64,000 nt of DNA, taken from contig NZ_SHKW01000003.1 in NCBI RefSeq assembly GCF_004217555.1, positions 164,187 to 228,186 on the forward strand, read 5' to 3'. Under the pieces are notes generated by a model. It worked only from the letters and a program-made list of their open reading frames with translations, ran no database searches and had not been told where the DNA came from. The DNA is from Edaphobacter modestus (GTDB lineage: Bacteria; Acidobacteriota; Terriglobia; Terriglobales; Acidobacteriaceae). The position numbers were made by a program, and so were the translations under genes. Positions 33,986 to 42,763 of the stretch are shown in pieces (the first letter of the stretch is position 1; each line of letters begins with the position of its first letter).

Positions 33986-35596
33986 ATGAAGTCAAAGTCT
34001 ACTGTTCTTGTCGGACTCGCCGTAGTCCTGGGCGTGTCATACGCGATTGCGTCCCGCCAAGGTGCGGTTAACAAGCCGGACGACAGCGACTGGTTGTACG
34101 TCGACCACGACCCGGCGGGAACCCGCTACTCGTACCTTAAGCAGATCAATACGAAGAATGTTTCGCAAATGGCCAAGGTCTGTGTCTACACATTCCCCGA
34201 TAAAGAGCCATCGCAGACCGCGCCCATCGTGTCTGCGGGCGTCATGTATTTGACGACTGCCCACTACACCGTCGCGGTGGATGGCTCCGACTGCCACGTT
34301 GTTTGGACAAGCAAGTGGTCGCCACGCGATAACGAAACGTTCAACACGCACCGCGGCGCAGCACTCGCTGGCGGAAAGATCATTCGCGGCACGGGTGATA
34401 GCTTCCTGCTGGCGCTCGATGCAAAAGACGGGCACACGCTTTGGAGCAGGCAGATCGCGAATCCAAAGGAGGGCTACTTCATCAGCATGCCGCCGCTGGT
34501 TCACGGCGATCTGGTCTACATCGGACCGGCAGGCGCTGAGTTTGCCTCGAAAGGTTGGGTTGGGGCGTTCCGAATCAGCGATGGATCGCAAGCGTGGCGA
34601 TTCAACATCGTGCCCGACGATGGCGAGCCTGGCGCAAACACATGGGGGACAGATCCAACAGCGCGCGAACACGGCGGCGGAAATCTCTGGACTCCCATGA
34701 CCTTTGACGAGGAGAAGAACCTGCTCTACGTCCCCGGCGGAAACGCCGCTCCCGATATTTACGACGAAGGCCGGCCCGGGCCCAACCTGTACACGAACTC
34801 GCTGATCGCATTGGATGCCATGACCGGCCACTTGGCGTGGTACCGACAGTTCATCCCGCACGATATGCACGACTATGATGTCACGCACGTTGGCCCAATG
34901 TTCAAAGCGAAGATCAGCGGCTCGACAAAGAACGTTGTCGCCAGCACGGGCAAGGACGGAATGTTGCGGCTGTTGGACCGTGATTCGACTGAGATCTTGT
35001 ACAGTGTTCCGTTCACCAACCGGGTCAACGCTGAAGCCCCTGTCACGACGACTCCTGTGCGTGTTTGCCCCACAAGTCTCGGTGGGCAGGAGTGGAACGG
35101 CTCTGCATACGACATCAAACTAAACTTGCTAGTGGCTCCTGCTACTGACTGGTGCGCAGAGTTCAAGAAGGATACGGAGCGCCCGGATCCGGAGAAGGAA
35201 CACACGCACGGCTGGTACTTTGGCGGTGAAACGAAGCTCGATCCGTGGTCAGCCGCGCGTGGACGACTCACTGCGTTCGATGCTTCCACCGGCAAAGAGA
35301 AGTGGCGTTACGATGCCGCGAAACCGCTGGCGGCCGGTGTCACGGCGACCGAAGGCGATCTGATTTTCACCGGTGAATTGACTGGTGACCTACTGGCGTT
35401 GGACGCCAGGACCGGCAAGGTACTGCTGCGGAGCGCGCTCGGTGGCCCGGCCGGTGGCGGCGTGGTCACCTACAATGCCCGCGGCGTGCAAAACGTGGCG
35501 ATCGTCTCGGGCTTTTTGGGGGTATACAACTCGATCGCTCCCGAGATCGGCGGCGGAAATCCCAGCGTCACAATCTTCCGCCTCCCTGGGAAATGA
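33986..35596 (+). CDS. PQQ-dependent quinoprotein dehydrogenase
   Basis: 536 residues from the ATG at 33986 (AAGGAG seven bases upstream). Signal peptide or anchor about 1-23 (VLVGLAVVLGVSYAIA). An eight-bladed PQQ propeller follows: DWLYVDHDPAGTRYSYLKQIN, repeated W-motif blades such as HTLWSRQIANP and EKWRYDAAKPLAAGVTATEGDLIFTGELTGDLLALDARTG, and REHGGGNLWTPMTFDEEKNLLYVPGGNAAP. There is no C-terminal cytochrome c domain, so electrons must go to a separate cytochrome. It oxidises alcohols, aldehydes or sugars in the periplasm. Third gene of the block behind sigma-54 promoter A. Confidence 0.85.
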   Translation: MKSKSTVLVGLAVVLGVSYAIASRQGAVNKPDDSDWLYVDHDPAGTRYSYLKQINTKNVSQMAKVCVYTFPDKEPSQTAPIVSAGVMYLTTAHYTVAVDGSDCHVVWTSKWSPRDNETFNTHRGAALAGGKIIRGTGDSFLLALDAKDGHTLWSRQIANPKEGYFISMPPLVHGDLVYIGPAGAEFASKGWVGAFRISDGSQAWRFNIVPDDGEPGANTWGTDPTAREHGGGNLWTPMTFDEEKNLLYVPGGNAAPDIYDEGRPGPNLYTNSLIALDAMTGHLAWYRQFIPHDMHDYDVTHVGPMFKAKISGSTKNVVASTGKDGMLRLLDRDSTEILYSVPFTNRVNAEAPVTTTPVRVCPTSLGGQEWNGSAYDIKLNLLVAPATDWCAEFKKDTERPDPEKEHTHGWYFGGETKLDPWSAARGRLTAFDASTGKEKWRYDAAKPLAAGVTATEGDLIFTGELTGDLLALDARTGKVLLRSALGGPAGGGVVTYNARGVQNVAIVSGFLGVYNSIAPEIGGGNPSVTIFRLPGK

Positions 35597-35667
35597 GGTC
35601 GCTGGTGCTCGCAACCACCCGAACCGCTTTGAAATAGCGATTCAGAATTCTAAGGAGAACAAGAAAC

Positions 35668-36454
35668 GTGGCAAGTCAACTCATTCGAGACGCTGCCAGG
35701 GATCATCTACTCACGCCGAAGAACTTGGCGATTCTGATCATCGATTATTAGCCAGTGCAGGTGAATTCGATTGCCTCCATGGATCGGCAGGGCAACGGAC
35801 CTCACCCGGTCGTGATGAACATCCACGGCGGCTTCTGGCGCAACGAGTACGATCTCACGCATGCGGGTCACCTGTGCGCAGCGTTGACCGCCAAAGGTGT
35901 GGTCACCTGGAATCTGGAATACCGTCGCGTCGGAGATGAAGGCGGCGGCCGGCCCGGAACATTTTCCGACATCACCAACGGCTATCGTTTCATCGCGCAG
36001 CTACAGAAACGGTACCACCTCGACGCCGAAACGGTCGTGTGATGGGCCATTCCGCCGGCGCCAGTTGGCACTCTGTCTAGCCGACCACCAGGCGTCGGTC
36101 AAGCATGCGATCTCTCTGGCTGGAGTGGTGGACCTGCGACGCGCCTGGGATCTGCACCTGGGCACCAACGCCGTGGTTGAATTTCTGGGTGGTCCACCAG
36201 ACCAGGTCCCCGAGCATTACTACGAGGCCGATCCGACCCACCTTGAGGTCAAAGCCGAACAGTGGTTATTTCACGGCATGGAAGACGACGTTGTGCCGCC
36301 TCGATTCAGCTCGGACGATTGCGACCAGAAGAAACGGAAGAGAGGAAACGTTCACCTGGTCGAAATGGCGAAGGCGGGACACTTCGAGTTGATCGATCCG
36401 CGTGCCACCGCCTGGCCTCAAATCGAGCAGACTGTGTTGCGCCTGTTCGCCTGA
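35668..36454 (+). pseudogene. chimeric relic: isochorismatase N-terminus joined to alpha/beta hydrolase
   Basis: GTG start at 35668 with AAGGAGAACAAGAAAC upstream. It first reads MASQLIRDAARDHLLTPKNLAILIIDY, TAG, PVQVNSIASMDR, the start of a YcaC/isochorismatase-like protein with a stop in place of a Gln codon. Without a gap it continues as an esterase/kynurenine-formamidase-like hydrolase: PVVMNIHGGFWRNEYDLTHAGHLCAAL, then GGGRPGTFSDI. The hydrolase is then broken around 36042 by at least two single-base indels near its GHSAG elbow, and continues ALCLADHQASVKHAISLAGVVDLRRAWDLH to a C-terminal AGHFELIDP (catalytic His). The hydrolase part is paralogous to the broken gene at 38613. Confidence 0.75.
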
Positions 36455-36546
36455 TGCGACGGGACCACGGGCCGCCTTAGACCACCTTCCGCAGAACCAG
36501 CGCGGAGTTCTTTGTTGAATGCTGATAGCAAACTTGGTGAAATGCG

Positions 36547-38019
36547 ATGCAAAAAAGTCCGAAGACCTGCTGCGACTTCCGAATCCCAAACAGTGTACTC
36601 AGCTTGCTCTGGGTTATAGCTCTATTACTCCCTGCTGCTTTCGGGCAGGCAAATGACTCGCATCAGACAACGGTGGCTGACTTCGAGCGTCCGGTCTATG
36701 TACCGCTTGATAGAAGCGAAGAGGATTGGAGTTTTCTGAAGGACCCAGAATTGCGCACAGATCCTTGGGACCCACTAAAGTACGTTGCTTTGCGTAACGC
36801 TCCAGGTTGGTACGTTACGCTGGCTGGAGAAGAACGCTCCTTTTATGAACACTATCGCAATTACAACTGGGGTGCCGGCCCGCAAGACGGCAATGGATAC
36901 TATCTCAATCGTTTTCTTGGCAGCGCTGATTTTCACCTGGGCTCCTCAACACGCTTCTTCTTCGAGCTAAAGAGCGGTCTTGAATTCGGACGGGCTGGTG
37001 GCCCGAGGCCAGTTCAAGACGAGGACAAGCTGGATATAAATCAGCTATTCATAGAATTCCACCCGCCGTCACACGGCGATCGTCCGCGCGCAAGCCTCAA
37101 GATTGGACGACAAGATCTTCAGTACGGCGAAGGAACCTTGTTGGATGTGCGCGATCTGAATGTGCGTCAATCGTTCGACGGAATCAAACTGATCCTGAGG
37201 CCGAAGGACTGGCAGGTAGATCTATTCGCTATGCGCCCGGCGTTAAGCAATCCGGGGCTCTTCGATGATTACCCGGATCATACACAGACGCTTTGGGGTG
37301 TTTACGGCACCAGCTCGAAGCACCTGCCCGGATTCATCCGCCAGTTGGATGCCTATTACTTGGGTCTTGATCGAAAAATCGCGCGATTTGCTCGGGGGAG
37401 CGAAAGAGATCAACGGCATACCGTAGGGTCTCTGATATACGGGGGGAAGGGCAATTTCTCCTACGTGGGGGAAGTCGATCTTCAATTTGGCAAATTCGGC
37501 AGCGGCAACATTCTCGCCTGGAAATATGCCCAGTCTCTCTCTTACTCATTCTCCCATCTCAAATTTCGACCGGTTCCAAGTTTGCTTTTTGGAATTTCAA
37601 GCGGAGATACGAATCCCGCTAATCCCGATCTTCAGACTTTCCATCCATTGTTCCCAAAGGGCCTTTATTACGGCTTCATCGATGACAGTGGTTCTCTGAA
37701 TGCTATCGTTTTGCACGGAAAAATCGCTTTGCAGATTTCAAAGAAAGTCTCGTTAGCCCCAGATATTTTCTTCTTTTGGCGGCAGCGTACGACTGACGGC
37801 CTGTACTCTCACCCTGGAGTTCTGTTACGAAGCGGCTTGGCTTCTGGAAAGCAATACGTCGGAGCCCTGCAAGATATTTCGATTACTTGGACAGTTGATC
37901 ATCACACGACAGTTCAGTTGCTGGGCGCGTACTACGAGGCCGGAGCCTTTCTGCGAGAAACTTCTCCGCCGGGAAGGAATACGGCGTATGTATCTGGAAA
38001 AGTGATTTACAGGTTCTGA
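36547..38019 (+). CDS. alginate-export-family beta-barrel porin (paralogue 2)
   Basis: 490 residues. Signal peptide about 1-35 (SVLSLLWVIALLLPAAFGQA), then the same barrel pattern as the gene at 11552: LGSADFHLGSSTRFFFELKSGLEFGRAGGPRPVQDEDKLDINQLFIEF, IGRQDLQYGEGTLLDVRDLNVRQSFDGIKLILR. It ends with a terminal aromatic strand TAYVSGKVIYRF. It probably admits the substrate of the sigma-54-controlled block through the outer membrane. It lies after the hydrolase relic on the same strand. Confidence 0.83.
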   Translation: MQKSPKTCCDFRIPNSVLSLLWVIALLLPAAFGQANDSHQTTVADFERPVYVPLDRSEEDWSFLKDPELRTDPWDPLKYVALRNAPGWYVTLAGEERSFYEHYRNYNWGAGPQDGNGYYLNRFLGSADFHLGSSTRFFFELKSGLEFGRAGGPRPVQDEDKLDINQLFIEFHPPSHGDRPRASLKIGRQDLQYGEGTLLDVRDLNVRQSFDGIKLILRPKDWQVDLFAMRPALSNPGLFDDYPDHTQTLWGVYGTSSKHLPGFIRQLDAYYLGLDRKIARFARGSERDQRHTVGSLIYGGKGNFSYVGEVDLQFGKFGSGNILAWKYAQSLSYSFSHLKFRPVPSLLFGISSGDTNPANPDLQTFHPLFPKGLYYGFIDDSGSLNAIVLHGKIALQISKKVSLAPDIFFFWRQRTTDGLYSHPGVLLRSGLASGKQYVGALQDISITWTVDHHTTVQLLGAYYEAGAFLRETSPPGRNTAYVSGKVIYRF

Positions 38020-38105
38020 TAGTTCTTGCGGCGAATCGCACGTGGTCCCCTGCCGTCTGCCCAAGGGCTCAGCAATAAAAATCCGGCTACTCCGTTGATT
38101 TCAGT

Positions 38106-38411
38106 TAAAAAGATCGATAAGAACGGTCGAACTATTTCGATCCTATCCCAGGCCGGGCAATATTCGCGAACTGCAAAATGTTGTTGAGAGGTCGGTCATT
38201 GTGAGTTCTGATGGCACGTTTTGCGTGGATGCAGCTTGTTTGTCCAGGGATTCCCGTCGAGTCAGCTTGCCGCAACAACCTGAGCCCGCAGACGCCGATG
38301 AGGACGCCAGTCGTGAACGGGGCCGCGGCGAGGCTCGGAGTACCACCTTCGACCTTGGAGCACCGCATTAAGAAATTAAGCATTCGTAAAAGCCACTTCA
38401 AACTCAGCTAG
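38106..38411 (+). pseudogene. duplicated 3' end of the sigma-54 activator gene, copy B
   Basis: Near-identical to 31561-31926. It begins at the AAGATCGATAAG sequence and runs through the CAAAATGTTGTTGAGAGGTC and terminal HTH (HRIKKLSIRKSHFKLS, stop). It lacks 56 bp found in copy A between two GAACGG hexamers (31774 and 31830), a deletion by short-repeat recombination, plus small indels. It encodes no complete domain. Its interest is that it was copied together with the enhancer and promoter behind it. Confidence 0.85.
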
Positions 38412-38426
38412 GCCTTTTCCGAGGAC

Positions 38427-38458
38427 TGGTGAAATCGCAATTTTCGCCAATTTCACCA
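38427..38458. promoter_or_regulatory. enhancer (UAS) palindrome, copy B
   Basis: TGGTGAAAT, a 14-bp centre and ATTTCACCA: perfect 9-bp arms, restoring the mismatch seen in copy A. 55 bp before sigma-54 promoter B. Confidence 0.72.
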
Positions 38459-38512
38459 AATCCACACACAGCTTTCCGCCCTCCCTCTTCTGTCTTTTCA
38501 ACCTCTTGCGAA

Positions 38513-38528
38513 TGGCCCACCTCTTGCA
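38513..38528 (+). promoter_or_regulatory. sigma-54 promoter, copy B
   Basis: TGGCCCACCTCTTGCA, identical to copy A, with GG-N10-GC spacing. It lies 85 bp upstream of the ATG of the broken hydrolase at 38613. Confidence 0.82.
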
Positions 38529-38612
38529 CCTGGAGTTGCTGAGAGAGACATTACCTACCGTCTCGAAACCGACGACTCAAGTATGTTCTCGGATCTCAGA
38601 GTTGTGATCAAC

Positions 38613-39060
38613 ATGCTCACTAGCATCCAGGATGTGCCGCCTGCGCCGCCGGGCACGCGAATCGCATACAGTCGTGGCGAATTTCAGTTCGGCGAGCTGC
38701 GCGTGCCGTCGGGGAGCGGTTTGCATCCAGTGGCCATCGTGATCCATGGCGGCTACTGGCGCGCGCGTTACGACTTGACGGAAACCAGGCATCTCTGCCA
38801 AGCGGTAACCCGGCACGGACTGGCGACGTGGAGCCTGGAATCCCGCCGCATTGGAAATCCAGGTGGAGGACGGCCGGGGACGCTCGACGAGGTGCGAACG
38901 GGCGCGGCGCGTTTGGAAAAGATTGCAGCGGAGCGATCACTCGATCTGAAACGCGTGGTGGCGACCGGGCACCCGCGGGAGGACACCTGGTGCTTTGGCT
39001 GGCGAAACAGAGCGCGATTGCGCTGAGGGGCCTAGTGGCGCTCGCTCCGGTGAAAACGTC
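38613..39060 (+). pseudogene. alpha/beta hydrolase (formamidase/esterase-like), frameshifted and truncated
   Basis: ATG at 38613 (MLTSIQDVPPAPPG). It contains HPVAIVIHGGYWRARYDLTETRHLCQAV (HGGYW oxyanion motif) and IGNPGGGRPGTLDEVRTGA. At the nucleophile elbow (VVATGH, about 38970) a single-base shift occurs; the other frame continues GGHLVLWLAKQSAIALRGLVALAPV and similarity ends about 39060. The acid and His part of the triad is gone; a sensor-kinase fragment follows. The first 16 bases (ATGCTCACTAGCATCC) are shared with the start of the gene at 42220, so the copied promoter module included the start codon. Confidence 0.75.
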
Positions 39061-39229
39061 CCGACCGCAGCGAAATCGTTCAAGAACTGTGTGGCACGTT
39101 CCTGACAGTATCTACCCATGCTCACGAGTCCAAACTCGAACACGGGCGCTCTTGATAGCTTCAGGTCCCAGGCTTGTGAGCGTAAGAAGGCAGGAAGACG
39201 GCCTTCACTTGCAAAAAGGAGGATCTGTC

Positions 39230-39988
39230 ATGCGGCGCGATGGATTGTCTCTTGCGTATAGAAGCCCCTATCTCTTTCGTTTGCAGCCAACGTTCGGGGA
39301 GATGCGTGCCCGTCTCGAGGAACGCCTAGCTGAGCGTACGCGAATTGCCCAAGACCTACACGGTACCGTGGTGCAAGGCATTGTCAGCGTAGCCATGCAG
39401 CTAGATGTTGCAGTGGACCAGTTACCCGCGAATTCGCCCGCTAAGCTGCGATTAAGCCGTGTTCTCGAATTGGTGAGACACGTCATGGAAGAGGGCCGCA
39501 ACGCGGTTCGAGGACTCCGCTCATCTAATTCAGACTCCGATTCAGACTCCGACGATCTAGGTCAGGCATTTTCCCGAATCCCGCAAGATCTGGGCATCGA
39601 AGTGCAAATTGATTTTCGGGTCATTGTGTTCGGTTCGGCCCGAAAACTGCACCCGCTCATTCGCGACGAGGTCTATCACATCGGCCGGGAACTCTTGGTG
39701 AATGCATTCCGCCACTCCCGAGCCAGCTGCATCGAAGTCGAGCTTGAGTATGCCCCCAAACGCTTCAGGATGATCGTCTGCGACGACGGTTGCGGGATCG
39801 ATCCTCAAGTGCTGCGTGCGGGACGCGAGGGACATTGGGGGCTCCCGAGTATGGGCGAACGGGCGGAAAGAATTGGCGCCAGACTCAGAGTTTGGAGCCG
39901 CGCCGCGGCTGGAACAGAAGTCGCGCTGTCCGTCCCTAATTCCATCGCCTTCGAATCCCGAATAATCGAGAAATTAGCAGGGTGTTAG
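39230..39988 (+). CDS. short HisKA_3-type histidine kinase, N-terminally truncated
   Basis: 252 residues from the ATG at 39230 with AAGGAGG seven bases upstream. It consists only of a HisKA_3 dimerisation/phosphoacceptor region (RIAQDLHGTVVQGIVSVAMQLDVAVDQLP, His near 43) and a HATPase domain (N-box VYHIGRELLVNAFRHSRA, G-box DDGCGID, GHWGLPSMGERAERIGARL). The HisKA_3 and ATPase parts are what is seen at the end of large propeller kinases in this kind of genome; the propeller and membrane parts are missing. An SDSDSDSDD run near 105 comes from a TTCAGACTCCGA repeat. It may be a decayed gene 3' end re-started by chance, or a soluble kinase. No response regulator is adjacent. Confidence 0.7.
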   Translation: MRRDGLSLAYRSPYLFRLQPTFGEMRARLEERLAERTRIAQDLHGTVVQGIVSVAMQLDVAVDQLPANSPAKLRLSRVLELVRHVMEEGRNAVRGLRSSNSDSDSDSDDLGQAFSRIPQDLGIEVQIDFRVIVFGSARKLHPLIRDEVYHIGRELLVNAFRHSRASCIEVELEYAPKRFRMIVCDDGCGIDPQVLRAGREGHWGLPSMGERAERIGARLRVWSRAAAGTEVALSVPNSIAFESRIIEKLAGC

Positions 39989-40415
39989 GAAAATTCATCG
40001 GAAGTCTTCCGGTCGGAAGCGCAGATTGCCACGGCCCTCTCGAGATGGCGTCCGAGTGAACGGGCAACCCTGAAGTAATCCCAAGGTAAGGGTTGCCGAC
40101 ATCCATGTAAGTCATCTGTCAAGGGAAGGCACGGGTGTCCCGGGCACGCTCGCGAGAGCGTGCAAGTCATGCTATCCAGGATGTTCAGTACGCAAAATAT
40201 GCCTCTCGGCATCGGTTCCTGCACTCGGCAGAACCAGACATCCATTTGCTGTCTCAGGCTCTGAAGAGCCATCACAGAAGATTGAGTTTGTGTTCTCTGC
40301 CAGTCCCGAAACAATTCGTAGAGAGCCTCGGGAGGGTGATCTCCTTCGCTCAGTCGGCAATCGGCAGGACCTGGCAGTCTGCGCATTTTGTTCATCCTGT
40401 TTCTTTCGGCAACAC
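39989..40415. other. non-coding stretch next to the IS110 transposase
   Basis: No plausible gene. It holds a hairpin with GCACGCTC/GAGCGTGC arms and a GCGA loop at 40144-40163. Because IS110/IS1111 elements keep a structured non-coding end, part of this stretch may belong to the element, but I cannot place its end. Confidence 0.4.
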
Positions 40416-41443
40416 TTATGCTGCCGCAGTCCTGCGTTCTTCAGCAGGTGTAAAGTCTCTCTGCTGCCGATCCACGGCAAGCAGATACGCGACCATCTTC
40501 CGGGCTACGGCAAGTGTCGCCCGATTGCCATTTCCTTTCTGCTTTTCCCGGTCGTAGATCACGGCTAGCTCATGACTCTGTCTCGGAGCCAGTTTCGCAG
40601 CTTCTACCAGCACACGCTGGATATGTTTGTTGCGCTGTTTCGACAGCGGCATGCGCATCATCTTGTCCGCCGAGCTTCGTTCGTCTCCGCAGAGTCCGCA
40701 ATAACTGATCGCGTTCTTGATCGTGCGGAAGCGCGAAACATCGCCGATCTCCAGCGCCCATGTCAGTGCCGTGATCGGACCCACGCCAGGAACCGTTCGG
40801 AGCCTCTTGATCCTATCGGCCAGCATCGGATCGCGCTGAAGAGAACTGACCAGAGCGTACTCGGTCTTCTGACAGCGCTCGATCGTCTCCCGACTCAACT
40901 TCAGCAGTGGCCGTATGCTCGGATGAACCTCCTCGTGCCCGGAGACCAGTTCACGGAAATAACTCACCTTGTGCAGCCGCTGCTTGTTGTACTCCACTCC
41001 TGTCTCCATCAGCAGTCCAGAGACACGGTTCTTCATCTGTACCATCTGCCGCACCAGCAGATGCCGGTACCTCAAGGTGCGCCTTCGATCCCGTATCGCT
41101 GCAGGCATCATGTGGCACTCCGGGAGGAAGTCGCAGCGCAGGCAGTCGGCGAGCTTGCTGGCATCGATCCGATCGTTCTTTTTCTTGGCCGCTGCAATGG
41201 CTCGCAGCATCACGGGTGAGCCACCTTGATCTGGGTGGCGTGCGGAAGCAGATGATCGTAGATCCAGCCGCTGAAGATCGTCGCTTCCATCGCTACGGTC
41301 CAGGGCCGGGGTAGAGTCTTCATCCAACAGTCCAGCTCGCGTCGGGTTGATCCAACCTTGCCTTCCTGTTGTATCCGGCCACTCACGTCCTTCACGCAGT
41401 AGCTGATCGTCTTCTTGTGTACGTCCAGTCCGATGTAATACAT
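40416..41443 (-). mobile_element. IS110-family transposase, frameshifted
   Basis: The minus strand from the ATG at 41443 reads MYYIGLDVHKKTISYCVKDVSG (DEDD_Tnp_IS110 first Asp) to QIKVAHP and a TGA at 41212. The protein continues one frame over with VMLRAIAAAKKKNDRIDASKLADCLRC, a conserved DEDD segment. It then has the Transposase_20 domain (LRTVPGVGPITALTWALEIGDVSRFRTIKNAISYCGL) with the Ser-containing C-terminus. One base is missing in CACCCGTGATG for a continuous frame, so the transposase is probably inactive unless this is a sequencing error. IS110 elements lack classical terminal repeats, so the exact ends are not visible. Confidence 0.85.
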
Positions 41444-41672
41444 ATGTCCTCGAGGAGCCTCCGTGGTTGTTCTCTGAATCAGCGTCACCGCTGAGTTCAG
41501 CCTATGCAACACCACGTGCTCCCCAATGACTTAACATTCAAACAATGCGCCCAGAACACAACGACACAACGAACCCCCAGATTCCGATTCAATGAGCGCA
41601 TCACCCTGTTCTCAAGAGTTGCCGTATCACTCCAAGAGCGCTATACCTTTCTCGCAACAACTGATGTTGAGT

Positions 41673-41950
41673 TTAGACGCTGAGCACCGGAAACGGCGAG
41701 TCGCGCACCATGGCGTAGGTCAAGTCTCGCATACGGCCATGAGCGCCGGGCTGGATGGCTTCTTCCGATCATCAGCACGTCGGAATCCGACGCCAGAGCG
41801 GCTTCAAGCAACGCCTCTTTGACTGAACCCAAATGCAATGCGGACTGGAGTATCCGTACCAACCATCTTCCGGAGATCGGCGATGCGCCGTTTCGCCTGC
41901 TGCCTTTCGGCGGAATGGGGATGTTGGAAGCGCTTGCAGGTTGGGTGACG
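41673..41950 (-). pseudogene. universal stress protein (UspA) C-terminal fragment
   Basis: The minus strand reads SDSDVLMIGRS, then after a frame change GRMRDLTYAMVRDSPFPVLSV, stop (TAA at 41673), the usual end of a UspA domain. The N-terminal half is missing; it is cut by the copy-C module at about 41960. Confidence 0.65.
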
Positions 41951-41960
41951 CCTTGGCGTT

Positions 41961-42031
41961 TGTCACCTTCGACCTTGGAGCACCGCATTAAGAAATTAAG
42001 GATTCGTAAAAGCCACTTCAAACTCAGCTAA
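41961..42031 (+). pseudogene. duplicated 3' end of the sigma-54 activator gene, copy C
   Basis: The last about 70 bp of the activator gene (STLEHRIKKLRIRKSHFKLS, stop). The allele has CAC (His) in place of the CAG (Gln) of copy A, as in copy B, so copies B and C share an origin. It starts abruptly inside the UspA fragment. Confidence 0.8.
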
Positions 42032-42032
42032 C

Positions 42033-42064
42033 TGGTGAAATCGCAATTTTCGCCAATTTCACCA
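42033..42064. promoter_or_regulatory. enhancer (UAS) palindrome, copy C
   Basis: Same 32-bp palindrome as copy B with perfect TGGTGAAAT/ATTTCACCA arms. Confidence 0.72.
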
Positions 42065-42117
42065 AATCCACAGGCAGCTTTCCGCCCTTCCTCTTCGTGT
42101 TTTCAGTCTCTTGCGAA

Positions 42118-42133
42118 TGGTCCAACTCTTGCA
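42118..42133 (+). promoter_or_regulatory. sigma-54 promoter, copy C
   Basis: TGGTCCAACTCTTGCA: GG-N10-GC kept, two changes inside the spacer. It lies 87 bp before the ATG of the decarboxylase relic at 42220 and could serve the aldehyde dehydrogenase block behind it. Confidence 0.8.
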
Positions 42134-42219
42134 CCTGGAGTTGCTGAGAGAGACGTTACCTACCGTCTCGAAGCCGACGACTCAAGTACGTTCTCGGATC
42201 TCAGAAAGGTGTGAACAGC

Positions 42220-42628
42220 ATGCTCACTAGCATCCTGGGCGCACGACTAAGCTGGCACTTTGCCAACGGCTGGGTCTTCGAACCTGCCATCGTCGGGCCC
42301 GACATCGTCGACTACACCCTGAAAGAGGGGCCACACGCTGGACGGCATGCCATCCAGCACTTCTACTTCCAGCGGGTAGCTCCGGGAGTCGAGACCAGCG
42401 GTCTGGTACGAGGAAAGTGGCGCGCTCGTCCATATTACTTGGTATTTAGAGACACCAACGACGCACCGCTTCGCTGCTCTTCCTGCCTGGCTGGCCGAAG
42501 ATATGACCGTTTATCGGGGTGACAACCAAGACCCCGCGTTCCTCGAAAAAATCAGAAAGCTTACTTCAACGAAACAGGATTGGCCCCGGCACATCCTGAA
42601 CGATGAGGGCTATTTCAAGGTGATCTGA
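42220..42628 (+). pseudogene. phenolic acid decarboxylase (PadC)-like, frameshifted
   Basis: The ATG at 42220 reads MLTSILGARLSWHFANGWVFEPAIVGPDIVDYTLKEGPHAGRHAIQHFYFQRVAPGVETSG. After one indel at about 42404 the other frame continues WYEESGALVHITWYLETPTTHRFAALPAWLAEDMTVYRG, then FLEKIRKL, and ends FKVI at a TGA (42626-42628). The order LG...NGW, VDY...AGR, PGVxxxxWxExxG matches PadC-family enzymes that decarboxylate p-coumarate or ferulate. With the shift restored it would be about 135 residues, shorter than the usual 160-170. It is directly behind sigma-54 promoter C. Confidence 0.65.
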
Positions 42629-42763
42629 TCGTCCCCTGTCGGGAGGCTTGGCAAGTCGATCTCTAATTTTTGTGACATCTCCATCGGCAAAGTAAAGGCC
42701 GTAATTATTGCTGAACATGCAAACAAAACTGAATATGCCACGGAAAGTGGCAGGGAGCCTTCA

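Noticed and set aside
39541..39560. Disorder-encoding repeat as a phase-variable tract
   Set aside because: Only about two units of a 12-base repeat, too short for slippage-based switching.
40010..40560. CRISPR-like or tandem repeat array near the IS element
   Set aside because: Only isolated hairpins are present; no regularly spaced direct repeats anywhere in the window.
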